36,271 bases of DNA from CAJGCS01 sp045589955 (lineage in GTDB: Bacteria; Bacillota_I; Bacilli_A; ML615J-28; CAG-313): contig JAZNQD010000025.1 in the NCBI GenBank assembly GCA_045589955.1, positions 1 through 36,271 of the forward strand. The letters are read 5' to 3'. Of this stretch, positions 23,929-31,738 are shown piece after piece (positions within the stretch are counted from its first letter, which is position 1; every line of letters begins with the position of its first letter). Below the pieces are notes generated by a model. It was not told where the DNA came from. It saw only the letters and a list, made by a program, of their open reading frames with translations, and searched no databases. A program made the translations under genes and the position numbers.

Positions 23929-24807
23929 ATGAAAATAGGTTGTGGACTATTAATAAATAAAATTATTCGTGGCAAAGAAGAACGACGCGAATATTTAAAA
24001 TATATTGAAACTTATGCACCATTTATTGATAAACTATATATTTTAAATGTTACAACTCAAGATTTAGATGAATTTTATCAAGAAATAAAAAGATATCCAA
24101 ATGTTGAAATAGCTAACATGGAAGATTTTGGTGAAGCATACTCATATAAAGTATTATATGATAAGCAAATTGAAGATGGTTTTGATTTGGGGATGGTTTT
24201 AGAACTTGGTTATTACTATGAAGATGAATGTTTTAATAAAATCAAACAATTCGCTTTTGAAAAGAAAATAGACGATATTGCAATTATTACTCCAGCCCCT
24301 TTATATGGATGTCAAACTCATGAAAGAAAACCGGAAAAGTATCGTGAAATCAAAGGATGTAAATTTGTAGGAGTTCTTATGAATCTTGCAATATATGCAC
24401 AATATGACTTTGATTTAGAATATTATCAAACAACATTTGATTATGATTATTGTATTCGTGTTAGACATGATGGAAAAAAGATAATTTTCTTACAAAATGA
24501 AGTATTAAGAAATATTAATTATCGTTTAATTGAAAGAAGATTATTCTTTCAAACTGTTACAACATATGATAAAGATCCAATGGAACTTTATTATGAAACA
24601 AGAAATAAACTTTATCTATGGGAAAAATATAAATATATTGACCCTGAATATATTGATTTAGATAAAAAACTAACTAAAGCAGAACTACACGAAATGCGCT
24701 TTAGAGATAAAGGTTTTAAAGATAAAAAAATTATGATGGGATATGCAAAAAGAGACTATAAAAATGGTCGAAGAGGGAAATATATTCCAAGAGAGTATTT
24801 TAACTAA
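23929..24807 (+). CDS. GT2-like glycosyltransferase-related protein with altered DxD
   Basis: The 292-residue protein looks like rhamnosyltransferase-type GT2 enzymes. The fold is suggested by 'YAPFIDKLYILNVTT' (first strand pair), 'DYDYCIRVRHDGKKIIFL' and the C-terminal 'YYETRNKLYLWEKY', which recalls the Y-x-RN-x-Y-L motif of that group. The metal-binding DxD, expected around residues 91-94, is replaced by E92-L93-G94 ('MVLELGYYYED'). It may therefore be inactive, use a different metal ligand, or be a divergent type. There is no signal peptide or membrane helix, so it is cytosolic. The first NAGPA gene starts 11 bases after its stop, which ties it to that surface protein. Confidence 0.65.
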   Translation: MKIGCGLLINKIIRGKEERREYLKYIETYAPFIDKLYILNVTTQDLDEFYQEIKRYPNVEIANMEDFGEAYSYKVLYDKQIEDGFDLGMVLELGYYYEDECFNKIKQFAFEKKIDDIAIITPAPLYGCQTHERKPEKYREIKGCKFVGVLMNLAIYAQYDFDLEYYQTTFDYDYCIRVRHDGKKIIFLQNEVLRNINYRLIERRLFFQTVTTYDKDPMELYYETRNKLYLWEKYKYIDPEYIDLDKKLTKAELHEMRFRDKGFKDKKIMMGYAKRDYKNGRRGKYIPREYFN

Positions 24808-24818
24808 TAGGTGAGAAA

Positions 24819-27107
24819 ATGAAAAAAGGAATAAAAAAAGGATTATTTATTGGTTTAATTTTGCTAATATTGTGTTTTGTACTACCTACTAATATATATG
24901 CAAGTACAACAGATGCAACTGGTGTTAGTAAATGGGAACCAGCCAAAACTAATGAAAACAAAACAAAAATAAATGGTACTACTTATACACATATTGAAGC
25001 TTTTGGCAATTCATACACAAATAGCACTTCTTATGCTCAACATATCAACGTTTTAAAAATGAAAACAGATGGTGTAAGTACAAAATTAGTTACATGGGGT
25101 GTTCAAAAAGATAACAAGTCATATCAACTTGCAACTCTTACAGATATTGCGAAAAACTATGAGGAAACCCATCCGGGATGGATTGTTCTTGGTGGAACAA
25201 ATGGTGATCAGTATTATTTCCAACATGGAACAAAACGTGCAGATGATGGTAGTGCGATATATATGCCTCAACCATATTACCCATTAATAATGGATTATGA
25301 AGCACGTTTCGCTTATACAACATACAATGTTCATTCTTCAAACTACGTAGGTTTTTCTAATAATGGGACATTAGAACAACCTAGTGCTGTTAGTGCATTA
25401 GTACTTTCAATTTTAGATGAAAACGACTTAGTAATTGAAGAAATATTAATAAATAATGTTAATAAACAAGCTTCAACAAACGAAACAAATGTATGGTATC
25501 CGTTAGAAAGTAGAACATCTTTTGGTAAAACAGAAAATCTTAAAGTTACTTCAACAAATGATTTATATATTATCGATAATGCTATCTTTTCTTATGCAAG
25601 TAATTCAACTGAATACACTTATTATAATGGAGATAAAGGTGTAAATGCATATTTTGGTAAAGGATATATTACAAAAAAAGATAAAGAAGTTTTATTAACA
25701 CAAGGAACATTTGCGATAGAAACAACATCACAAACGGTTAAGGAAAACCTTGAAATTGGAAAAAAAGTAATGGTTGATTATAAATATATAAGTGATTCAA
25801 TTAATAATGTTGAATCAACAGGTGGATATCATTCTGTACATATGTTGAATGGACAAGAAATTACTGATAATTCTAGTTACAATACAAAACATTATAGTCG
25901 TTCATTATTTGGAATTAATAAAGAAGGTGAATATGTTTTAGTTACAGCTGATATAAATAACCAATATAAGGGTTTAAATATGACTGAAGCTAATGCGGTA
26001 TTAAAACATTACGGACTTGTAAGTGCATATCAATGTGATGGTGGTGGATCTGTTACCGCAATATCACGTAATGAACAAGGTGAATTAGTGGTTGTCAATA
26101 ATCCACAATATACTAATCAAAGAACAAACCTAACAGGGATGTTATTTGTTGCTCGAGTTCCTAAGCTTAATTTTAATGAATCATTATCAACAAGAAACGA
26201 AATCATCTTTGATTTTGTTGACCAAGATAAAGCTACATATATAAAAGATATATATATTGAATACAATGGAAATAAATATGAATTAAAAGATAATCAAATT
26301 AAGGTTACTAATCTAAAAGAAAATACGAATTACACATTTGATGTAAAATTTGAAGTGGTAGACCGAAGAACAAATAAATCAAATATTTGTTCTACAACAG
26401 TTATGGGCAAAACACAAGCATTTGCTATGCCTGAAAGTCCATATCAAATCAAAGAAATTGGGAAAGATTATATTAAAATAATAAAAAACAATACAGAAAC
26501 ATCATCATGGTTTCAATCGACAACAATTGATTTAAGTGGTACTAAGTATTTAATGGATAAGGATGAATTAGTTATTAATGGTTTAATTAGTGGCACATCA
26601 TATCAACTTAAATATATTCATAATGTTATTGATCCAACAACTAATAATCAATATAATTTTGAAGAAATAATAAGTGAAAGAATAACAACTAAAGAATATG
26701 CCTTACCAATTATTGAAGAATTTGTTTTATTAATAGAACAAAATGGTTTCACAATTAAATATTCATATGATGATTCTGATGATGTTATTGATAGTGTATA
26801 TATATTATGTATTTCAACAGGAGAAAAAACAAACCTTACAAGATCAAGAGGAAATATAAAGTTTGAAAACATTGAATATAATAAAGAGTATATATATCAA
26901 TTAATAATCAATACAAAATATACAAATGTAAATGGAGATGTCGAAGAGACTTCTTGTCAAAGTGAAGAATTAAGAGGGTTAATTGAAAAAATTAACGAAG
27001 AAACTCCACAACCTAAAAAAGGCTGTAAAAAAGCAAGTAATGTATTTATCCCATCATTACTAACAATGTCACTTGTATTATTAATTTTAAAAAAGAAAAA
27101 TAGATAA
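24819..27107 (+). CDS. Secreted phosphodiester glycosidase (NAGPA-domain) protein, copy 1
   Basis: NAGPA domains remove a sugar from a phosphodiester linkage. In bacteria their substrates are mostly unknown cell-wall or capsule phosphosugars. The 762-residue protein begins with a clear signal peptide (KKGIKKG, hydrophobic core, cleavage near IYAST). The catalytic domain spans about 60-450: 'HPGWIVLGGTNGDQYYF', 'GLNMTEANAVLKHYG' and the signature DGGGS in 'QCDGGGSVTAI'. Three FN3-like repeats follow (about 455-720). The last 30 residues are KKGCKK, a hydrophobic helix and KKKNR, a probable anchor. It is paralogous to the gene at 27876. The AIM24-family gene follows after 19 bases. Confidence 0.88.
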   Translation: MKKGIKKGLFIGLILLILCFVLPTNIYASTTDATGVSKWEPAKTNENKTKINGTTYTHIEAFGNSYTNSTSYAQHINVLKMKTDGVSTKLVTWGVQKDNKSYQLATLTDIAKNYEETHPGWIVLGGTNGDQYYFQHGTKRADDGSAIYMPQPYYPLIMDYEARFAYTTYNVHSSNYVGFSNNGTLEQPSAVSALVLSILDENDLVIEEILINNVNKQASTNETNVWYPLESRTSFGKTENLKVTSTNDLYIIDNAIFSYASNSTEYTYYNGDKGVNAYFGKGYITKKDKEVLLTQGTFAIETTSQTVKENLEIGKKVMVDYKYISDSINNVESTGGYHSVHMLNGQEITDNSSYNTKHYSRSLFGINKEGEYVLVTADINNQYKGLNMTEANAVLKHYGLVSAYQCDGGGSVTAISRNEQGELVVVNNPQYTNQRTNLTGMLFVARVPKLNFNESLSTRNEIIFDFVDQDKATYIKDIYIEYNGNKYELKDNQIKVTNLKENTNYTFDVKFEVVDRRTNKSNICSTTVMGKTQAFAMPESPYQIKEIGKDYIKIIKNNTETSSWFQSTTIDLSGTKYLMDKDELVINGLISGTSYQLKYIHNVIDPTTNNQYNFEEIISERITTKEYALPIIEEFVLLIEQNGFTIKYSYDDSDDVIDSVYILCISTGEKTNLTRSRGNIKFENIEYNKEYIYQLIINTKYTNVNGDVEETSCQSEELRGLIEKINEETPQPKKGCKKASNVFIPSLLTMSLVLLILKKKNR

Positions 27108-27126
27108 TATTTAGGAGGAAAAGAAT

Positions 27127-27786
27127 ATGAAATATGAAATTCAAGGTAAAGATTTACCAGTTGTTATTATAACTTTAGATAAAGGCGAATCTTTAATTAC
27201 AGAAAGAGGCGCAATGAGTTGGATGAGCGAATCTATGCAAATGAAAACAAATGCCGGAAAAGGTGTATTTGGAAGAATGTTTTCGGGCGAATCTATTTTT
27301 CAAAACATCTTTACCGCATCAAAAGATGGTGATTTTATTGCTATTTCTTCTTCATTTCCCGGACAAATTTTAGCATTTGACGTATCTGAAAGAGGATTAA
27401 TTGTTCAAAAAAGAGCATTCCTTGCTCGTGAAGAAAGTGTTGAAATGAAAATCTTCTTCCAAAAGAAACTTGGCGCTGGATTCTTTGGTGGTGAAGGCTT
27501 TATCATGCAACAATTTAGAGGAAATGGTCATGTTTTCTTAGAAATTGATGGTAGCTTATGTGAATATGATTTAAAACCTGGTGAAAGCTTAATATTAGAT
27601 ACTGGTTATTTAGCAGCTATGGAAGAATCAGTAAAGATGGATGTTGTCACTGTTAAAGGTGCTAGTAACGTTTTATTTGGTGGTGAAGGCTTGTTTAATA
27701 CTAAGGTAACTGGACCAGGTAAGGTTTGGGTACAAAGCATGCCAATTAGTAAACTTGCCGGTATCTTAAATATTGGCAATAAATAG
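27127..27786 (+). CDS. AIM24 / TIGR00266 family protein
   Basis: The 219-residue cytosolic protein is a member of the AIM24 family (TIGR00266), named after a yeast mitochondrial protein; bacterial function is unknown. Typical marks are the head 'LDKGESLITERGAMSWMSES', the glycine-rich 'GRMFSGESIFQNIFTA', 'SFPGQILAFDVS', 'ARE' before the central strand, and the repeated 'FFGGEGFIMQQFRGNG' / 'LFGGEGLFNTKVTGPG'. These repeats reflect the internal symmetry of the all-beta fold. It has no signal peptide. It lies in one operon with the glycosyltransferase-like gene and the first NAGPA gene, ends in a terminator, and separates the two NAGPA paralogs. Confidence 0.92.
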   Translation: MKYEIQGKDLPVVIITLDKGESLITERGAMSWMSESMQMKTNAGKGVFGRMFSGESIFQNIFTASKDGDFIAISSSFPGQILAFDVSERGLIVQKRAFLAREESVEMKIFFQKKLGAGFFGGEGFIMQQFRGNGHVFLEIDGSLCEYDLKPGESLILDTGYLAAMEESVKMDVVTVKGASNVLFGGEGLFNTKVTGPGKVWVQSMPISKLAGILNIGNK

Positions 27787-27791
27787 CATTT

Positions 27792-27823
27792 AAAAGAGCA
27801 TTTTAAAAAATGCTCTTTTTTTT
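27792..27823 (+). terminator. Intrinsic terminator after the AIM24 gene
   Basis: AAAAGAGCATTT and AAATGCTCTTTT form a 12-bp stem, followed by a T-run. The promoter of the second NAGPA gene begins right after it. Confidence 0.9.
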
Positions 27824-27824
27824 C

Positions 27825-27853
27825 TTGTCTTTTTAAATATTTTAATATATAAT
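27825..27853 (+). promoter_or_regulatory. Sigma-A promoter of NAGPA copy 2
   Basis: TTGTCT (27825-27830), a 17-base spacer and TATAAT (27848-27853). The -35 matches 4 of 6 and the -10 is perfect. The ATG at 27876 has ribosome site AAAGGAG. Confidence 0.7.
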
Positions 27854-27875
27854 AAAACCAAAAGGAGAAAAGATT

Positions 27876-30185
27876 ATGAATAAAATTAAAAGAATTTTCA
27901 CATTTATAATAAGTATTGCTTTAACTTTATCAGTATTACTTTTTAATATTGAAGTTAATGCATCATCTACAACTTATGATGATACTAAAACAGGTTCATG
28001 GACCCCTACTGAAGAAACAGTAGAAAAACTAAATGGTGTTGAACATACCCTTGCTTATGGACAAACAACATATCAAGGTGCTGTTAGTGATCAAAAAATC
28101 AACGTATTTAAATTAAAAACAAATGGTGTTACTTCTAAACTTGTTAACTGGGCTATTTTAGATGGTAACTCAGGGTACAAAAGAGCCCAACTTACAAAAA
28201 TAGCTGAAGACTACGAAAAAAATCATCCGGGATGGATTGTTATTGCCGGTATTAATGCCGACCAATATGCCCAAGTATTTGGACCTGGTGGTGGTAATAA
28301 CGCTTATTTAAATTCATCACCATATTACCCAGCTATTATGGATGGTGATGTAAGATTCCCATTTGTTAGTGTAAATGGAGCTTCATCTGCTTATGTAGGC
28401 TTTACAAATGATGGTTCAAGTGATGGTATTGTTGATGCAAGTCCATTTAAATGCTTTGCTTTATATATATTAGATGAAAATAATAAAGAAATTGCTGAAT
28501 TTGAAATAGATGGTGTAAATAAAAATGCTGGTGCGAACCAAACAACTGCATGGACAGCCCTTGCATCTAACAAATCAAGTGGTGGTTATATAGCAAAAGA
28601 AGTTTCTACTTCAAATAATTTATTCTATGTTGAAAAAGCTGATCTTGCTTATGGACAAACATCATCTGAATATGGTGAATTTGATGTTATCTTTGGTAAA
28701 GGAACGATTTCATCTACTCCAACAAGTGCAACTGTAGGTGAAGGTCAATTTGCAATTGAAACAAATGAACCAGAAGTTATTAATGCTCTAGCAATTGGCA
28801 AAAAAATTAAAGTACAAGCAAAATATCATAGTGATGCTATGAATAATGTTGAAACAGCTGCTGGATTCCATGCTATCCATAGAAATGATGGTGTCGATGG
28901 AACAATTCCAGGTTATAGTCCTAGCCAATTAAATTCACAATACGATGCAAGACAATATAACAGATCAATATTTGGTCAAACAGCTGATGGTACATATGTT
29001 CTTTTAACAGCTGACAAATCAAATGCTCAAGCTGGAACAAGCTATCGTGGCTTAAGATACTGGGAAACAAATGCTGTTTTAAAACATTATGGTGTTACTG
29101 AAGCATACCAACAAGATGGTGGTGGATCAGTTACAGCTATCATGCGTAATGCAGAAGGAAAATTTGATGTTGTTAATGATCCAAGTGACTCTGCCGGTAA
29201 AACACAAAGAAGTGTTTTCAATGGTTTATTCTTTGTTGTTAGAGATCCTGGCTTTGTTGCTAAAAGAGAGGATTTAACAAGAACAAGTGTCAATATCACT
29301 TTAAAAGAAAACAACTTATTTAGCCAAATGCAAAATGTTAAAGTAAAAGTAAACAATCAAACATACGACATGAACTCAGAATCATTACTTATCGAAGGAT
29401 TAGAAGAAGATACTGAATATACTGCTTTAATAACTTTTGACTTTATTGAAAATGGTAAAACAACTAAGGATTCTTTTGAATTAACATTTAAAACAAAAGC
29501 CTTCCAAATGCCCGATTCTGGATTACAAATTGCTCAAATAAACAAAGAAAACATTAAGGTAATCAAAAAAGCAACTGATTATTCAAGTTGGATAAAAAAT
29601 GTTCGTGTTCATATTAGTGGTAATGAATACTTTATGGGCGATGTTGATGAGTATATAGTTGAAAATCTAATTAGTGGTACTGAATATAATGTCTATTTCA
29701 CATATGATGTTGTAGAACCCGCAACAGGAAACGTATATAAAGGACAAACAGATGTTGAAAGAATAAAAACAACTTTAGTTGAACTTCCAACAATCATTAA
29801 ACTTCAACTTGTCGAAAACACTCCAAATGCTATAAAAGTTGAATACGAATACGAAGACGATGATGATGCAGTAGTAGGAGCATATATATTATGTGGTGGC
29901 CAAAAATTCACTTTAAATAGAAAACGTGGCACAATTACTATTGAAAACTTAGATAAAACACAATCTGAATATACTATTACACTTCAATTACTATATTATC
30001 CTAATCCTGAATCAACAATGTTTGCAGAAGAAATGAAACAAGAACTTAAAGTAGAAGCTATTAAGGAAGAAGAACCTGCTCCAGCTCCAACTAAAAAGGG
30101 TTGTAAGAAATCAAGTGCTGAAATGATTATAACTACTATTTCTGCCTCTTCTTTATTAGTAATGCTTTTAAGAAAGAAAAAATAA
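27876..30185 (+). CDS. Secreted phosphodiester glycosidase (NAGPA-domain) protein, copy 2
   Basis: The 769-residue protein has the same build as copy 1 and is clearly its paralog. A signal peptide (MNKIKRIFTF..., cleavage near VNASS) precedes the NAGPA domain (about 60-465, with 'HPGWIVIAGINADQYAQ', 'RYWETNAVLKHYG' and DGGGS in 'QQDGGGSVTAI'). Three FN3-like repeats follow, then an acidic/Pro linker (EEEPAPAPT) and the same 30-residue tail: KKGCKK, a hydrophobic helix and RKKK. Unlike copy 1 it has its own promoter and terminator. In the first substrate-loop motif GGTNGDQ becomes AGINADQ, so the two may differ in specificity. The probable location is the cell surface, anchored by the C-terminus. 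Confidence 0.88.
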   Translation: MNKIKRIFTFIISIALTLSVLLFNIEVNASSTTYDDTKTGSWTPTEETVEKLNGVEHTLAYGQTTYQGAVSDQKINVFKLKTNGVTSKLVNWAILDGNSGYKRAQLTKIAEDYEKNHPGWIVIAGINADQYAQVFGPGGGNNAYLNSSPYYPAIMDGDVRFPFVSVNGASSAYVGFTNDGSSDGIVDASPFKCFALYILDENNKEIAEFEIDGVNKNAGANQTTAWTALASNKSSGGYIAKEVSTSNNLFYVEKADLAYGQTSSEYGEFDVIFGKGTISSTPTSATVGEGQFAIETNEPEVINALAIGKKIKVQAKYHSDAMNNVETAAGFHAIHRNDGVDGTIPGYSPSQLNSQYDARQYNRSIFGQTADGTYVLLTADKSNAQAGTSYRGLRYWETNAVLKHYGVTEAYQQDGGGSVTAIMRNAEGKFDVVNDPSDSAGKTQRSVFNGLFFVVRDPGFVAKREDLTRTSVNITLKENNLFSQMQNVKVKVNNQTYDMNSESLLIEGLEEDTEYTALITFDFIENGKTTKDSFELTFKTKAFQMPDSGLQIAQINKENIKVIKKATDYSSWIKNVRVHISGNEYFMGDVDEYIVENLISGTEYNVYFTYDVVEPATGNVYKGQTDVERIKTTLVELPTIIKLQLVENTPNAIKVEYEYEDDDDAVVGAYILCGGQKFTLNRKRGTITIENLDKTQSEYTITLQLLYYPNPESTMFAEEMKQELKVEAIKEEEPAPAPTKKGCKKSSAEMIITTISASSLLVMLLRKKK

Positions 30186-30197
30186 AATAAAAAATAA

Positions 30198-30227
30198 AAT
30201 TGGAACATTTATTGTTCCAATTTTTTT
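30198..30227 (+). terminator. Intrinsic terminator of NAGPA copy 2
   Basis: AATTGGAACA (30198-30207) and TGTTCCAATT (30213-30222) form a perfect stem with a TTTAT loop and a following T-run. Confidence 0.92.
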
Positions 30228-30316
30228 ATGTCTTGTCTAAAACAAAAAGAAACAAATTTCGACATTATGAAAAAATATAATAGATATATATCTATTTAAA
30301 GAAAGGATTATTAATA

Positions 30317-30931
30317 ATGTTGAAATTAATCATAAATAAACTTAAATATCAAAACGAATATGAACAAACATCAATAAAAAACACTTATCTTTTTGAGAAA
30401 ATAATCAAAATTCTAGATGAATTAATAATTAAGAAACTAAGAAAACGAAAAGTAGAAGATGAAGATATATATCAAGATATCGTAATAAAAATAGAAAAAG
30501 TGATGCTAAAATTTGTATTTAAAAATCATAATTGTCATATAAAAAACATTCTATTTATGATTAATTATGAAGAAAATACTCTTTTATTATTTTATATTTA
30601 TAATTTATATATTAATGAGCTTGAGTTATATAAATTTATAAATAAAACAATTGATAATCATATAAATGATTATTTTCGAAGTAGGAAAATAAGACAAAAA
30701 GTAAACACCAATTTATTAAAAAACAAAGATGATAATATCATTTTATTATTAGTTAATAAATATAAATATAGTCATGATCCTAAAATTATAAAAATGATTA
30801 CTTTTCTTCAAAACTTCATTTTAAAAGATAAAACAAGAACTGAAAAGGAAGTTGGAATAATTTTAGGCATATCTCAACAAGCAGTAAATAAAAGAAAAAA
30901 GAAATATATCGATAAACTTCGACATCTTTAA
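30317..30931 (+). CDS. Sigma-70-family RNA polymerase sigma factor (small, TcdR/UviA-like layout)
   Basis: The 204-residue, very basic protein has a two-part sigma layout. A region 2-like part (about 45-70, 'EDIYQDIVIKIEKVMLKF', recalling the D-L-x-Q-E motif of sigma region 2) is separated by a helical linker from a C-terminal region 4 helix-turn-helix (about 172-204, 'TEKEVGIILGISQQAVNKRK'). It has the size of the toxin-gene sigma factors TcdR, BotR and UviA (about 180 residues) and of phage-type sigma-like activators such as Xpf. Sequence similarity to any one of them cannot be judged here. It is followed by two holin-like genes and a giant YD-repeat gene. A -10-like TATAAT (30276-30281) and ribosome site AAAGGA precede it. 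Confidence 0.75.
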   Translation: MLKLIINKLKYQNEYEQTSIKNTYLFEKIIKILDELIIKKLRKRKVEDEDIYQDIVIKIEKVMLKFVFKNHNCHIKNILFMINYEENTLLLFYIYNLYINELELYKFINKTIDNHINDYFRSRKIRQKVNTNLLKNKDDNIILLLVNKYKYSHDPKIIKMITFLQNFILKDKTRTEKEVGIILGISQQAVNKRKKKYIDKLRHL

Positions 30932-31172
30932 ACATACTTTTAGAAGTTTCGAAAACATTTTAATATGTATAAACAAATATCTTCTAATAAAAACAATTTA
31001 TATATTCAATGTCGCCCTAAAAAAAAAAAAATTTTTTTAAAAAAGGTTGTTAAATTGCCTCTTCTTACGTGTATAAGGGTGAGAGGAGGTTTTTTTAATG
31101 ATTTTATATCTTTACTTATTTTGTTTTCCATAATTTCTTTTTTTCAATAAAACTAAAGAAAGGAGAGAAAAA
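30932..31172 (+). other. Structured spacer between sigma and holin genes
   Basis: This 241-base spacer holds no convincing gene. It contains A13-T7-A6 (31019-31044). A bulged hairpin follows at 31058-31086 (CCTCTT with GAGAGG, CTTA with TAAG, loop CGTGTA), then AGG and T7, which is terminator-like. AGGAGG at 31084-31089 is a full ribosome site 8 bases before an ATG (31098) that opens only 11 codons (hydrophobic, ending at 31133). It is most likely a regulatory leader for the holin-YD operon. Confidence 0.5.
31058..31096 (+). terminator. Terminator-like hairpin with embedded ribosome site
   Basis: C31058-T31063 pairs with G31081-G31086, and C31064-A31067 pairs with T31074-G31077, leaving a three-base bulge. 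AGG and seven T follow. The right arm overlaps the AGGAGG site at 31084-31089, so the same fold could stop transcription or hide a ribosome site. Confidence 0.5.
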
Positions 31173-31436
31173 ATGAAACAAATAATTATATCTTTAATAA
31201 GTTCTATTATTCCTTTCCTAAGTTTTCTTTTAGCCCTTCTTACCTTCAAGAAAAAATTTATTACTAAAACCAAAGAAGAAGGCGTTAACGAAGGATTAAT
31301 CTTATCAGATATTAGATATATTAAAGAATCTGTAAATAGATTAGAAAAAACATTTACAAAAGCTGATGAAGATTATCGTAAGTTAGAAATAAGAATAACC
31401 AAACTAGAAGAAAAAATGAGAAAGGAGAATGAATAA
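31173..31436 (+). CDS. Holin-like membrane/coiled-coil protein (BhlA/UviB/XhlA type)
   Basis: The 87-residue protein has one N-terminal membrane helix (about 3-24, 'IIISLISSIIPFLSFLLALL'), a basic turn (KKKF) and a long charged coiled coil (about 45-87). This topology is typical of XhlA, BhlA and UviB, small proteins that work with holins in phage lysis or bacteriocin release. Family membership rests on size, topology and context, not on a sharp motif. Ribosome site AAAGGAGAG is strong. Its stop codon overlaps the start of the next gene (TAATG), so the two are translationally coupled. Confidence 0.65.
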   Translation: MKQIIISLISSIIPFLSFLLALLTFKKKFITKTKEEGVNEGLILSDIRYIKESVNRLEKTFTKADEDYRKLEIRITKLEEKMRKENE

Positions 31437-31738
31437 TGAAACTATTAATACTTCCACTAATAGTAGTAGTTTGTTATTTTAGTGGGGAATTAATTAAAAT
31501 ATTTTTTAACAAACAAACCAAAATAAAAAAGGCTATTCCCTTTTTTATGGGAATAACTGGGATGATTCTAGGTATATTAATATACCTAACAAATAAAGAA
31601 TTACTTCATACCACAAACATTTGGGATTCAATGTTAGTAGGCGCCATAAGTGGTTTATGTGCTACAGGTACAAATGAAGTAATTAAAATTAATCAAAAAA
31701 TAAAAAAAATGGAGGATTTAAATGATCAAAACAGTTAA
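31436..31738 (+). CDS. Phage-type holin (Hol44 / Phage_holin_5_2-like)
   Basis: The 100-residue protein has three hydrophobic segments: about 2-18, 33-53 ('AIPFFMGITGMILGILIYLT') and 62-80 ('WDSMLVGAISGLCATGTNEV'). The end is charged. The pattern of a short N-terminal helix, 'IPF-G-G-LG', a loop, and then 'G---GL-ATG-NE' is the one I associate with Hol44-type holins of Gram-positive phages. Holins form membrane pores that release endolysins or, in loci such as tcdE, toxins. It overlaps the preceding gene by 1 base and the YD-repeat gene by 17 bases, and it carries that gene's GGAGG ribosome site inside its own coding end. Confidence 0.72.
   Translation: MKLLILPLIVVVCYFSGELIKIFFNKQTKIKKAIPFFMGITGMILGILIYLTNKELLHTTNIWDSMLVGAISGLCATGTNEVIKINQKIKKMEDLNDQNS

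Noticed and set aside
31098..31133. 11-codon ORF called as a type I toxin gene
   Set aside because: It has a good ribosome site but is shorter than known type I toxins and matches no family I recognise; kept only as an observation.
30965..31150. 61-codon + strand frame in the sigma-holin spacer
   Set aside because: No ribosome site at its ATG, and it reads through the A13-T7 tract and the hairpin; composition looks like translated leader DNA. Only its short hydrophobic end is noted in the findings.
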